From a virus: DNA of 22,706 nucleotides. The stretch's first letter is position 1; each line of letters opens with the position of its first letter. This document shows, in pieces, positions 5,531 to 12,919 of the stretch. The stretch is taken from IMG/VR virus record IMGVR_UViG_3300036770_002436, positions 1 to 22,706 of that record. One strand, given 5' to 3'. The notes under the pieces are model-generated. The model was not told where the DNA came from. It ran no database searches and saw only the letters and a list, made by a program, of their open reading frames with translations. The position numbers and the translations under genes are program-made.

Positions 5531-5568
5531 CCTGCAATCTATCGCGCTCTGCCGTCGATCAATTCTCA

Positions 5569-5600
5569 GGGGCAGGGGCCACCATGGGGAAGGGGAAGGG
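5569..5600 (+). other. G-quadruplex motif 2
   Basis: G-runs at 5569-5572, 5575-5578, 5586-5589, 5592-5595 and 5598-5600 have loops of 2, 7, 2 and 2 bases. This is a second canonical quadruplex motif on the same strand 39 bp after the first. Confidence 0.55.
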
Positions 5601-5805
5601 AAGAGGCATGCGTGCCCTCTCCCCGCGTCCTGCGTGCCATGGGGAAGGGGTTTGCCTGCGCAGGGATGGCCTCGGGCAGCGCACGCCACGCGCACGCCAC
5701 CACGGGCACAATGGCTGCGAGACAGAGAGACGGCTCGGACTGGACGGGTATGGTTGGACCACGATGGGCCACGCCCCCTCGCTTTTGCGCGCCCCATTCC
5801 GCTCC

Positions 5806-5832
5806 CCGCCCCAAGGAATTTTTCGTTTTTCC
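5806..5832 (+). repeat. 27-bp regulatory repeat, copy 1
   Basis: CCGCCCCAAGGAA (5806-5818), a 5-base variable middle, then CGTTTTTCC (5824-5832). The second copy is exactly 72 bp downstream at 5878-5904. The flanks are identical and only the middle differs, as expected for a paired protein site. Confidence 0.55.
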
Positions 5833-5877
5833 GAGTAGCCACCAGTGCGGCTGTTTTACTTCCGCACGTGGTTGCGA

Positions 5878-5904
5878 CCGCCCCAAGGAAAAATCCGTTT
5901 TTCC
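5878..5904 (+). repeat. 27-bp regulatory repeat, copy 2, forms a perfect hairpin
   Basis: Same flanks as copy 1, but the middle makes a perfect dyad GGAAAAA (5887-5893)-TCCG-TTTTTCC (5898-5904). It lies about 30 bp upstream of the candidate extended -10 of the rightward operon, a suitable place for an activator or repressor. Confidence 0.55.
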
Positions 5905-5932
5905 AGATACGCACGTTGTGCGTTTCTTCGTG

Positions 5933-5955
5933 TGCTACAGTTCGTTTGTAACTGT
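5933..5955 (+). promoter_or_regulatory. Candidate extended -10 promoter and operator dyad for the rightward genes
   Basis: TGCTACAGT (5933-5941) resembles an extended -10. No good -35 is present at 17 bp, so an activator may be needed. A perfect 6-bp dyad ACAGTT (5937-5942)/AACTGT (5950-5955) with a 7-bp spacer overlaps it and ends just before AAGGAG of the first gene, so it could be an operator or a leader hairpin. Confidence 0.35.
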
Positions 5956-5968
5956 GAAAGGAGTACGT

Positions 5969-6181
5969 ATGTACAAGATAGATAAAGGTGTAGCGTTACC
6001 GAAGGAGAAGGTGAAGCACAATTACCCGCATGAGCAGTTGCAGGTGGGTGAGAGTTTCTTAGTGCCTGGTGGCAACATGAATGTGCTGTGTAATTACAAC
6101 CGTATTAAGGGTAAGAAGTTAGACCGCCAGTTTGTGTGTAGGAAAGAAGGGGATGGGATACGTGTATGGCGAGTGCGGTGA
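5969..6181 (+). CDS. Small phage protein, first rightward gene (DUF7303-like)
   Basis: A 70-residue basic protein starting MYKIDKGVALPKEKVKHNYP, with HEQLQVGESFLVPGG (residues about 25-39) and a C-terminal GDGIRVWRVR. The pattern 'I-x-K-G-V-x-(I/L)-P ... YP-x-E-x-x-V-G-(E/D)-S-F-x-V-P ... IRVWR-x' is shared by many small phage and plasmid proteins (DUF7303-like, from memory). It has an even basic charge that suggests DNA binding, without a known function. ATG 5969 follows AAAGGAG at 5-bp spacing. Longer in-frame extensions upstream enter non-coding low-complexity sequence and are rejected. It is the first gene of the rightward operon and could be its regulator. Confidence 0.75.
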   Translation: MYKIDKGVALPKEKVKHNYPHEQLQVGESFLVPGGNMNVLCNYNRIKGKKLDRQFVCRKEGDGIRVWRVR

Positions 6182-6369
6182 TAAGTACGCCAGAGCAACT
6201 GGCAGCAGATGATGCGAAGAAGAGGTACATGGAACACGTGTATGGGATGACGCATGCTCAGTTGTTTAATGAGTTGATGCGTGTACATGGGGAGAGTGCC
6301 AAGATGATTACGGAGTTACAGGCCAAGGTGGATGAGTTGCAAGCCAAGGCAGAAGATGGGCAATCCTAA
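6166..6369 (+). CDS. Small hypothetical coiled-coil protein (67 aa)
   Basis: A 67-residue helical protein. After MASAVISTPEQLAADDAKKR it has MTHAQLFNELMRVHGESAKM and a C-terminal heptad-like ITELQAKVDELQAKAEDGQS. The repeated ELQAK unit (twice) supports a short coiled coil, so it probably dimerises. It overlaps the preceding gene by 16 bp. Ribosome site AAGGGGA is somewhat distant. The function is unknown. Confidence 0.7.
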   Translation: MASAVISTPEQLAADDAKKRYMEHVYGMTHAQLFNELMRVHGESAKMITELQAKVDELQAKAEDGQS

Positions 6370-6658
6370 CGATGAGGCTGATGGGGGTATTGATCCCAGG
6401 CTCAGATGTTTCTCATGTGGGGAAGTGCATGAGAGGGCCAGGATCGTTACGACGGTTGATGGCAGGGAGATGGGGAATTATCAGGACGAGTGGCGCAGGT
6501 ATCACGAAGCCATGTGGGTCTTGAAGAAGTTTAGGACGAAGAAGACAAGGCAGGGGTATCTGAGCCGCATTGCCGAGATACGGGGAGAGCGTGCCATGCA
6601 CGAACTCAGGGCTGAAATGATGCTGTTATGGACTTGGAAAAAGGAGAATCAAAAATGA
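6356..6658 (+). CDS. Hypothetical protein with a CxxC knuckle (100 aa)
   Basis: Starting at ATG 6356 (MGNPNDEADGGIDPRLRCFSCGEVHER), six bases after AAGG and giving a 14-bp overlap. A second in-frame ATG at 6332 is possible but overlaps by 38 bp. A C-F-S-C-G-E-x-H element at residues 18-24 could bind one metal with the following histidine. The rest is a basic helical region rich in K/R (WVLKKFRTKKTRQGYLSRIAEI, shown in part). It may bind nucleic acid. No known family is recognised. Its stop overlaps the next start as ATGA. Confidence 0.72.
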   Translation: MGNPNDEADGGIDPRLRCFSCGEVHERARIVTTVDGREMGNYQDEWRRYHEAMWVLKKFRTKKTRQGYLSRIAEIRGERAMHELRAEMMLLWTWKKENQK

Positions 6659-6885
6659 ATGAACTGGACCCTTGGAAACATCGTTCGAGTGGCATGCGAT
6701 GCAAAACTTGCATGTGGTTTGTTCCAAAGCAGACTGTTAGGCAAGGAACTATTAGTGAGGCTGAACCGGTTTACCACCTGGGAAGGTGCCGAAGACACGC
6801 TCCAACCATAAATGGGTATCCAGTGGTGTTTGTAAACGACTGGTGCGGCGATCATAAACTTGATGAAAACAAAGCCGGTCTATGA
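6655..6885 (+). CDS. Small zinc-binding phage protein (76 aa)
   Basis: The start is ATG 6655, 8 bp after AAGGAG and overlapping the previous stop as ATGA. An in-frame ATG at 6628 is upstream but lacks such support. The protein has RCKTCMWFVPK (C16, C19) then LGRCRRHAP and NDWCGDHKLDE. The four cysteines and histidines (C-x2-C...C-x2-H-AP...WCGDHK) look like a treble-clef or zinc-ribbon, a pattern common among small phage proteins that I remember without a function. Overlap at 6882 couples it to the next small gene. Confidence 0.75.
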   Translation: MNELDPWKHRSSGMRCKTCMWFVPKQTVRQGTISEAEPVYHLGRCRRHAPTINGYPVVFVNDWCGDHKLDENKAGL

Positions 6886-7037
6886 ATCCTGGCTTACTGA
6901 CAAGTTTGATCTGGTGGCTTTGCGAAAAACTGAATCATCCGTTTTCGCGCAGGGGTTGGATATTTAATGGCATGTACCACCGTGACTGCCGCTGGTGTAA
7001 GCGCATTGTGAGTGAATCAGTAAGGGGCGAGAAATGA
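6882..7037 (+). CDS. Tiny cysteine-containing protein (51 aa)
   Basis: A 51-codon frame: MNPGLLTSLIWWLCEKLNHP, then RRGWIFNGMYHRDCRWCKRI and VSESVRGEK. Both ends overlap neighbours as ATGA (6882-6885 and 7034-7037), which is good evidence of a real gene despite its size. H-x2-C-x2-C at about 33-39 could bind a metal. The N-terminal stretch is hydrophobic (LLTSLIWWL), so membrane association is possible. Confidence 0.7.
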   Translation: MNPGLLTSLIWWLCEKLNHPFSRRGWIFNGMYHRDCRWCKRIVSESVRGEK

Positions 7038-7261
7038 GCATAGAGGCAATGAAGGAGGCGGTGGCGGCCTTTGACCGAATCATTGATGGCTGCAACGGCA
7101 TCGACGAAGAGGACACCCACCCAGAGGCAAAAAAGGTGGCTAGGCTGGTCAGGAAGGATTGCTTGCGCGCCCTGGAAGCACTCTGCCAGGCGATTGCAAA
7201 GGCAAAAAAGCAAGAGCCTGATGACGACATTTACGACGTTTGGAAAGAGAAGAACGCGTGA
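7034..7261 (+). CDS. Small hypothetical acidic helical protein (75 aa)
   Basis: A 75-residue, mostly helical protein (MSIEAMKEAVAAFDRIIDGC ... RLVRKDCLRALEALCQAIAK) ending in an acidic tail PDDDIYDVWKEKNA. ATG 7034 overlaps the previous stop as ATGA and has AAGGGG upstream. The stop is coupled as GTGA to the glycosyltransferase. No known function. Confidence 0.75.
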   Translation: MSIEAMKEAVAAFDRIIDGCNGIDEEDTHPEAKKVARLVRKDCLRALEALCQAIAKAKKQEPDDDIYDVWKEKNA

Positions 7262-7926
7262 GGTCTGTGGCTGTGGTCACTGCGACGACCGGTAGGCCCG
7301 AGTTGGAGCAGACGATTGAATCTGTGGCTGCCCAGACGTACCCGTGTAAGCACTACGTATTCTTTGACGGGGTAGAACCACGTCCCCTGCCAAACCAGGT
7401 TTTGACTGTGAACCTACCCGTAAAGACTGGTGGGGATGGTGTTCTAAATCACGGAATCGTGGCTGCCTCTGCTTACCTGGTGCAGGAAGACTTGATCTGT
7501 TGGGTGGATGACGACAACTGGCTGGAACCCGAGCATGTGGAAAGCCTGGTCGAAGCCATAGGCGAGAACATGTGGGCGCATAGCCTGAGAAAACTGGTCA
7601 ATGCCGATGGCACGTTTTGGGATTACGACGATGGGGAGTCCCTGGGCGTGTGGACCGGCTTTGTAGACCTGAATTGCTACATGATGGACAGAAAGCGCCT
7701 AGCCGTGCGCATAGCGCCTTCTTGGTACACCATGGGTAGTGGTGGGGTGATGGTGGGTGATCGGGCGGTCTATGCCTCGATTAAGGGCTTACCTGGCCCT
7801 TGCAGTGGGGTGTACAGCGTGAACTACAGGCTTAACTCTCGGGTGGACCTGCGTGGGTTTTTTACCCAGGCCAATAACGCCATGAGGCAGAAGTTTCCAA
7901 ACCAATTACCGTGGAGAAAAGCATGA
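7258..7926 (+). CDS. GT2-like glycosyltransferase
   Basis: A 222-residue protein started at GTG 7258, which overlaps the preceding stop as GTGA. A TTG 18 bp upstream is possible. The N terminus VAVVTATTGRPELEQTIESV fits the nucleotide-binding first strand and helix of GT-A family 2 enzymes (residues 4-22). The metal-binding DXD element is WVDDDNW (D84-D86). A strand WYTMGSGGVMVGDRAVY (about 155-175) follows. Family members transfer a sugar from a nucleotide donor to a lipid, protein or saccharide. The acceptor here is unknown. It sits with a methyltransferase just before the terminase, so modification of virion or host-surface saccharide is a guess. It is shorter than typical GT2 enzymes. Confidence 0.8.
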   Translation: MRSVAVVTATTGRPELEQTIESVAAQTYPCKHYVFFDGVEPRPLPNQVLTVNLPVKTGGDGVLNHGIVAASAYLVQEDLICWVDDDNWLEPEHVESLVEAIGENMWAHSLRKLVNADGTFWDYDDGESLGVWTGFVDLNCYMMDRKRLAVRIAPSWYTMGSGGVMVGDRAVYASIKGLPGPCSGVYSVNYRLNSRVDLRGFFTQANNAMRQKFPNQLPWRKA

Positions 7927-8510
7927 GTTACGCCTTTAGTTTTGACTGGTTTACCCACAATGCAAACAACTTTCTGGCAGTCAAGAACGTCTTACCTGCC
8001 AAACAAAACATGCTTGAGATTGGATCGTTCGAGGGCAGGTCCATGGTATGGATTGCCAAGAACATGCTCGAAGACGGTGGCACCCTGGTCTGCATTGATA
8101 CTTGGTTAGGCGGTGTAGAGCATCGCACCGTGGGCATGGACCTAAACGTGATCGAAGAGAGGTTTGACCACAACCTAGAATTGCTGGCAATCGAAGAGCC
8201 AAACAAAAAGGTGGTCAAAAAGAAGGGGCGCTCGGCCCAAATGGTGGCTAGTCTTATTGACTCGCCCAAGTTTGATCTGATCTACGTGGACGGCAGCCAT
8301 GAGGCTGCGGATTGTTTGAGTGATGCCGTCATGTGTTGGGAAGTGCTAAAGCCCGGTGGCGTGATGATCTTTGATGACTATGGCTGGAATGACAGGCCGG
8401 TAGGACCGTTTCACCCCAAGCCTGCGGTGGATGCGTTTATCAACTTCTTCCACAAAGACTTGACCGTGTTGTACATGAACTACCAGGTTGCGGTGCAAAA
8501 GAAACCATGA
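7923..8510 (+). CDS. Class I SAM-dependent methyltransferase
   Basis: A 195-residue protein. Start ATG 7923 (ATGA overlap, GGAG 6 bp upstream) is preferred to the GTG at 7911. SAM-binding motif I is MLEIGSFEGRS (E32-x-G), motif II has VCIDTW (D59), and motif IV is FDLIYVDGSH (D123). The post-motif is LKPGGVMIFDDYGW (D151-D152). The combined layout is that of the Methyltransf_24/CmcI-like group. The substrate is unknown. The preceding gene is a glycosyltransferase and the two could modify the same molecule. The stop overlaps the terminase start as ATGA. Confidence 0.85.
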   Translation: MSYAFSFDWFTHNANNFLAVKNVLPAKQNMLEIGSFEGRSMVWIAKNMLEDGGTLVCIDTWLGGVEHRTVGMDLNVIEERFDHNLELLAIEEPNKKVVKKKGRSAQMVASLIDSPKFDLIYVDGSHEAADCLSDAVMCWEVLKPGGVMIFDDYGWNDRPVGPFHPKPAVDAFINFFHKDLTVLYMNYQVAVQKKP

Positions 8511-10267
8511 ACTTTGACCGCGCCAAGTTTTACCACTTCTGCAAGCACCTAAAGATTGAAACCAAAGAGCAGGGCATGCGTGTCCTGGGCGATCAGTTGC
8601 TTGGCACCCAGACGTACGTCATGGATGAAGTGGCCCGAGGCTTGGCTGAAGACAAACACTTCTTTGTGGTTCTCAAAGGCCGTCAGTTAGGTATAACCAC
8701 CATCAGCCTGGCGCTTGATCTGTACTGGCACTTTGTCCACCCCGGCATGCAGGGCACCTTAACAACGGATACAGAAGAGAATCGTGAGCAGTTTAGAAGC
8801 ACCCTTCAAATGTACATGGACGGATTGCCCAAGGAATACAAAATCCCTCTCATGTCCCACAACCGCAACCAAATGGTTCTCAAGAACCGATCACGCCTGT
8901 TCTATCAGGTTGCAGGTATCCGAGCGAAAGGTGGCCTTGGGCGCGGAAAAGGAATTACGTTTCTGCACGGTACTGAGACATCTTCTTGGGGTGACGAGGA
9001 AGGACTGGCTTCCCTCCTTGCCTCCCTTGCCGAACAAAACCCCCTGCGCTACTACATGTTCGAGTCCACCGCCCGAGGTTTCAACATGTTCCACGACATG
9101 TGGGTAACAGCCAAACGCGCCAGGACACAGAAGGCCATTTTCGTTGGCTGGTGGCGCAACCAGTTTTACTCTGCTGACCCAAACAGCGACATATACAAGG
9201 TCTACTGGGACGGGAAACTCAACCCGGAAGAGAAAGAGTGGACCAAAGACATAAAGAAAATCTACAACTACGAAGTCAATAGCAGACAGATTGCCTGGTG
9301 GCGCTGGAAACTGCACGAAGGCCTTAAAGACGAAGGCCTGATGTACCAGGAATTCCCGCCGACAGAGGATTACGCCTTTGTCATGACCGGAACCTCCTTT
9401 TTCAGCACCGCCCGATGCACCGATGCGATGAAGTCTGCCAAGAAAGAGGCGTTTATCTCCTATCGCTTCTCCATGGGGGCCAATTTCCAGGACACGCAAC
9501 TGCTGCAAAGCACTGAACGCCTGGCAACACTGAAAATCTGGGAAGAACCCGTCTCCACTGCCTACTATGTGATCGGTGCAGACCCCGCCTACGGCTCAAG
9601 TGACTGGGCAGACCGCTTTTGCATCCAAGTTTTTCGCTGTTACGCCGACGGAATGGACCAGGTGGCTGAATTTGCCACTTCCGAACTCAATACCTTCCAA
9701 TTTGCCTGGGTGATTTGCTATCTGGCGGGTGCCTACACGAATTCCACGCTGAACCTGGAAGTCAACGGGCCGGGCCAGGCCGTAATCCAGGAAATGCGCA
9801 ACCTAAAGCGCCAAGCCACGGCTTTGCCGGGCAATGAGGGCCGAGAACTGACCAATGTGCTGTCAAACATGCAGCACTACCTCTGGCGGCGCAACGATTC
9901 CTTTGGAATCTCGAACTCCATCGGGTGGGTTACGACGCATAGCAGCAAAGAACGCATGCTCAATTACTTCAAAGACTATTTTGAGCGCGGCATGCTCAAC
10001 GTCTACAGCACGGAGTGCATCGACGAGATGAAGGGCATTGTGCGGGACCAGGGCACGATTGCCGCCATGGGCCGCGCCAAAGATGATCGAGTCATGGCAG
10101 CAGCCCTGGCAACCGCCGCTTTTGCCGAACAACTACAACCCAGGCTGATCCAAATGCGATTGACGCGGGAAAAGAAGGTGATTCAAGATGATGAGGCCGA
10201 AAACGGAGGCCAAGCACAGGTCGGGAAGCAGGTTTCTAACTACTTACGCGCACTGGGGTTCCAATGA
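8507..10267 (+). CDS. terL: Terminase large subunit
   Basis: A 586-residue packaging motor. The ATPase has Walker A KGRQLGITT (57-65) and a Walker B-like ITFLHGTE with E157. The linker QEFPPTEDYAFVMTGTSFF (about 281-299) and the nuclease domain with D359 in VIGADPAYG, E418 in NLEVNGPGQ and D527/D528 in AKDDRVMAAALA complete the metal-binding triad. It cuts and pumps DNA through the portal. No conventional small terminase is recognisable upstream. The HTH protein downstream (10264) is a candidate partner. The start overlaps the methyltransferase stop as ATGA. Confidence 0.93.
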   Translation: MNFDRAKFYHFCKHLKIETKEQGMRVLGDQLLGTQTYVMDEVARGLAEDKHFFVVLKGRQLGITTISLALDLYWHFVHPGMQGTLTTDTEENREQFRSTLQMYMDGLPKEYKIPLMSHNRNQMVLKNRSRLFYQVAGIRAKGGLGRGKGITFLHGTETSSWGDEEGLASLLASLAEQNPLRYYMFESTARGFNMFHDMWVTAKRARTQKAIFVGWWRNQFYSADPNSDIYKVYWDGKLNPEEKEWTKDIKKIYNYEVNSRQIAWWRWKLHEGLKDEGLMYQEFPPTEDYAFVMTGTSFFSTARCTDAMKSAKKEAFISYRFSMGANFQDTQLLQSTERLATLKIWEEPVSTAYYVIGADPAYGSSDWADRFCIQVFRCYADGMDQVAEFATSELNTFQFAWVICYLAGAYTNSTLNLEVNGPGQAVIQEMRNLKRQATALPGNEGRELTNVLSNMQHYLWRRNDSFGISNSIGWVTTHSSKERMLNYFKDYFERGMLNVYSTECIDEMKGIVRDQGTIAAMGRAKDDRVMAAALATAAFAEQLQPRLIQMRLTREKKVIQDDEAENGGQAQVGKQVSNYLRALGFQ

Positions 10268-10662
10268 TCGACGTTTTGACCGTAGCCGCCATTGAAGAAC
10301 GCATCAAAAACATGAATGCAAACCGCAAACGCGGCTTTCCCATGGAGGAATTCGCACGTTTTGCCTGCGTGGACTACCGAAACATGAAGAAAATGATCTT
10401 CGAGGGCAGCATGCGCATGACCGAAACCAGCCAAAGACGGCTTTCTCGGGCACTTTTGGCTCTCGAAATGGGCGAGGCAGGCATCCGAATGGATATTGCA
10501 GGCCGCAAATTCCTGGGTTATCACGCCCAACATGAGGTTAAACCGACCATCAAACGGGCTACAACCCTGGTCAGGACTGAAAACGGGTTCAGTTTAAGTG
10601 TCAAACCAGTGAATAAATACGATTATTCACGTGATAATTTGTTAAGTAAGAAAAGGGGCTAA
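10264..10662 (+). CDS. HTH DNA-binding phage protein, possible small terminase substitute
   Basis: A 132-residue basic protein. Residues 24-57 (GFPMEEFARFACVDYRNMKK through MTETSQRRLSRALLALE) resemble a Xre/Cro-like helix-turn-helix, here 'F-A-x-x-A-x-V-D-Y-R-x-M-K-K-M'. The C-terminal half is basic and without a known domain. It follows the terminase at once with an ATGA overlap. A small terminase role or a repressor role are both possible. Sequence alone does not decide. Confidence 0.65.
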   Translation: MIDVLTVAAIEERIKNMNANRKRGFPMEEFARFACVDYRNMKKMIFEGSMRMTETSQRRLSRALLALEMGEAGIRMDIAGRKFLGYHAQHEVKPTIKRATTLVRTENGFSLSVKPVNKYDYSRDNLLSKKRG

Positions 10663-10664
10663 CT

Positions 10665-11081
10665 ATGAGTGTATTGCATGACTACAAATGCCCAGTGCAT
10701 GGGTACTTTGAATCAAAAGAGGCAGTGTGTCCTGCTGGCTGCACTGATGTTCATGTTGTATTTTTGAAGCCAATTAGTGTAAAAAGCGAAGGTACGAAGC
10801 ATAATGATCGTACACTCAACCAACTTGCACTGGATTTCAAGATGGGTGACATTAAATCGACCAAGGAAGGCGAGGCTCAACCGCCACGCTTTGCGCAGCC
10901 AACTAACCCGTTCGCACCGCGATGGGGGAGTCCTGGCGAACTGGGCCAATACAACCTGCGCCCCGTGGCAGATGAGGCTGTTTCTGGCATGGCTGCCGTT
11001 AAAGGGTCTGGCGCACCGTTGTCTGGCCCGAAAGTCGGTTCTTACATTGCCGACCATGAGAATCTGAAGATCACGCCATGA
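10665..11081 (+). CDS. Zinc-ribbon-containing phage protein (138 aa)
   Basis: A 138-residue protein with an N-terminal zinc-ribbon pattern YKCPVHGYFESKEAVCPAGC (C9, H12, C22, C26) like FmdB/rubredoxin-type ribbons, then a disordered proline-, alanine- and glycine-rich region. It lies between terminase and portal, where similar small proteins occur in this type of phage. The function is not known. The start ATG 10665 is two bases after the previous stop with AAGGGG upstream. The stop overlaps the portal start as ATGA. Confidence 0.75.
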   Translation: MSVLHDYKCPVHGYFESKEAVCPAGCTDVHVVFLKPISVKSEGTKHNDRTLNQLALDFKMGDIKSTKEGEAQPPRFAQPTNPFAPRWGSPGELGQYNLRPVADEAVSGMAAVKGSGAPLSGPKVGSYIADHENLKITP

Positions 11082-12745
11082 GAATCCCCAAGGAGCCAGT
11101 AGACCGTCAACAGTTTTACATGGAACTGATTGACAAGTGCATGGTTTCGCAGTCGGAACGCATGTCGGTGTACACCATGCTGCGCTCCTACTACCTCTTT
11201 GGCGCAGGCATGGACGAAGCACCTGCCCACTTCAACAAGATTTTCCCGCATATCGACCAGTTGTCGTCGTTTATGTACTCGGCGGAGACTACGCGCTTCT
11301 CTATCCAGATTGGCGCCTCTGAGCCTGCCTCGTATCACAAGATGATCCCGGCGCTGACCAAGGCGCTGCATGACTACTGGATCAACTCGAACGCAGACCA
11401 GGTATTTGCGCAGTCTTTGAACTGGGCGCTTTGCTACAACAGCACCTTTGTCAAACTGGTTTGGCGAAACGGCATCCACCCGTACATGGTCGATCCCGGC
11501 GTCTTTGGCGTACTGCGTGAAGACACGCCTTACACGGACCGCCAGGAGGCGATGGCCCAGGAATACTACATGACCAAGAGCGAACTCTACTCGCGCCTTT
11601 GGTCCCACCCGCGCAGGGAAGAGATTGTTAACCGCATTGCCCTTGCCGAGCAGCAAACCAAGCAATACCCGCAGGGTGTTGAGCGCCTGGTAACGTCAGC
11701 CATTGACCCGACCATCTACGGAAACGTGCAGATGAGTCTGGCTGGCACCATGACTTACACCCCCAAAATTGGTGAGCCAACGGTCAAAATGCGTGAATTG
11801 TGGGTGTTCGATGATGAGATTGGTGATTACCAGTGCATCACGATTGCAGACCCAGACATTGTGATTTATGACCGCCCTGCCAAGAGTCTTTTCCTTGAGG
11901 GTGAGCAGCCATTCATCCAACTGTGCCCCAACCCGCAGTACGACTACTACTGGGGCCAGTCCGAGGTGCAGCGCCTAGTCTTCCTGCAAGACATGCGCAA
12001 CAAGCGCCAGGCCCAGATTCTTGAACTACTGGACAAGCAGGTAGACCCGCCAAAGGCGATCATGGGCTTTACCGGCATCCTGGACGAAAAGAACTTTGCA
12101 CTAAACCGTGCCGGTGGCCTGCTGGCCTCTGACATGCCAAACGCCAAGGTTGAGGAATTTACCCCCAACATTCCTGGCGACCTGTTCCGCGAACTCTCCC
12201 AGATTGATGACATGTTTGCCGAGGCCTCTGGTATTACCAGCGTGCTGGCTGGACGTGGCGAGTCTGGGGTGCGATCCCAGGGGCATGCAAGCCAACTGGC
12301 TAGACTAGGTTCGAGCCGGGCCAAGAAGCGTGCCATGGTTATTGAAGACAGCCTGGAAAAGATGGCTACCCTGTACCTGAAGATGATGCAGGTCTACGAC
12401 AGCACGCCATTGACCGACACGGACGGTAACAAATTCATTCCCGCGCAATTCACGCCAGACTTTGTGGTGAAGGTCGATGCGCACTCCAACAGCCCAATCT
12501 TCATGGAAGACAGCCGCGAACTGGCCTTTAGCCTCTTCAATGCTGGCGCCATTAGCAAGTCCAGGTTGATTGAACTGATGGAGCCGCCGATGAAGGAATT
12601 GCTGCTGGATGACATTAAGAAGGCTGACGAGGCAGCGGCAGCAGCCCAAGCCATGATGCCACCCCCAGGTGGTGAAGGCGGAGGCGAACCCGGTGCAGCA
12701 GAGGCAGGGGCAGGTCCAACTCCACTGAGGGCAATCAATGGCTGA
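11078..12745 (+). CDS. Portal protein
   Basis: A 555-residue portal, the ring through which DNA is packaged. Diagnostic segments include CMVSQSERMSVYTMLRSYYL, DYYWGQSEVQRLVFLQDMRN followed by KRQAQILELLDKQVDPP and then SGVRSQGHASQLARLGSSRA near residues 395-415. The C-terminal tail is glycine- and proline-rich low complexity. Size and position between terminase and scaffold fit the podovirus-type portal family. It is coupled by ATGA to the gene before, and its stop is overlapped by 8 bp by the next start. Confidence 0.9.
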   Translation: MRIPKEPVDRQQFYMELIDKCMVSQSERMSVYTMLRSYYLFGAGMDEAPAHFNKIFPHIDQLSSFMYSAETTRFSIQIGASEPASYHKMIPALTKALHDYWINSNADQVFAQSLNWALCYNSTFVKLVWRNGIHPYMVDPGVFGVLREDTPYTDRQEAMAQEYYMTKSELYSRLWSHPRREEIVNRIALAEQQTKQYPQGVERLVTSAIDPTIYGNVQMSLAGTMTYTPKIGEPTVKMRELWVFDDEIGDYQCITIADPDIVIYDRPAKSLFLEGEQPFIQLCPNPQYDYYWGQSEVQRLVFLQDMRNKRQAQILELLDKQVDPPKAIMGFTGILDEKNFALNRAGGLLASDMPNAKVEEFTPNIPGDLFRELSQIDDMFAEASGITSVLAGRGESGVRSQGHASQLARLGSSRAKKRAMVIEDSLEKMATLYLKMMQVYDSTPLTDTDGNKFIPAQFTPDFVVKVDAHSNSPIFMEDSRELAFSLFNAGAISKSRLIELMEPPMKELLLDDIKKADEAAAAAQAMMPPPGGEGGGEPGAAEAGAGPTPLRAING

Positions 12746-12917
12746 GAACATTTCACCGTCACAAACCCAGACGATGATTAAGTCTGGCGACCAACCCCGC
12801 GCTACGGAGCGCAGCATCTCCGAGGTGCGGTCCCCCGCGTCCATATCGTACGTGCGGTATGGAATCAACAAGAACCCAGGCCGCAGCGTTACGGGCCGCA
12901 CCACTTCCAGGAGTTAG
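12738..12917 (+). CDS. Small basic hypothetical protein (59 aa)
   Basis: A 59-codon frame: MAENISPSQTQTMIKSGDQP then RATERSISEVRSPASISYVR and YGINKNPGRSVTGRTTSRS. The start overlaps the portal stop by 8 bp, and the next gene starts 3 bases after its stop. It is basic, serine/arginine-rich and probably disordered. A small virion-associated or scaffold-associated peptide is a guess. Confidence 0.62.
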   Translation: MAENISPSQTQTMIKSGDQPRATERSISEVRSPASISYVRYGINKNPGRSVTGRTTSRS

Positions 12918-12919
12918 CC

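Larger units (their letters stand above)
5376..5968. other. Divergent control region, no supported gene
   Basis: This 593-bp stretch separates the leftward cassette from the rightward genes. Long frames on both strands here are proline/arginine-rich low complexity without ribosome sites and are not genes. It holds the leftward promoter/dyad, the CTATAG cluster, G-tracts, a 14-bp direct repeat CCATGGGGAAGGGG (5582-5595 and 5637-5650), a 27-bp repeat pair, and the rightward promoter dyads, including GTGCGG/CCGCAC (5845-5850, 5862-5867) and GCAC-GTT-GTGC (5911-5921). Confidence 0.65.

Noticed and set aside
5483-5914. Minus-strand 143-residue frame over the control region
   Set aside because: Arg/Gly/Ser low complexity, G+C-rich artefact without ribosome site.
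5505-5951. Long plus-strand frame in the divergent control region
   Set aside because: Proline/arginine-rich low complexity, overlaps frames on both strands, covers G-quadruplex motifs and promoter dyads, no ribosome site; not a gene.
5525-5968. N-terminal extension of the 5969-6181 gene to 218 residues
   Set aside because: The same low-complexity non-coding sequence; the real start has AAAGGAG 5 bp upstream of ATG 5969.
8891-9508. Antisense 205-residue frame inside the terminase
   Set aside because: Shadow of the terminase gene on the opposite strand; the terminase has complete motifs.
12305-12904. Antisense 199-residue frame across the portal C terminus
   Set aside because: Opposite-strand shadow of the portal gene and no promoter or ribosome site.
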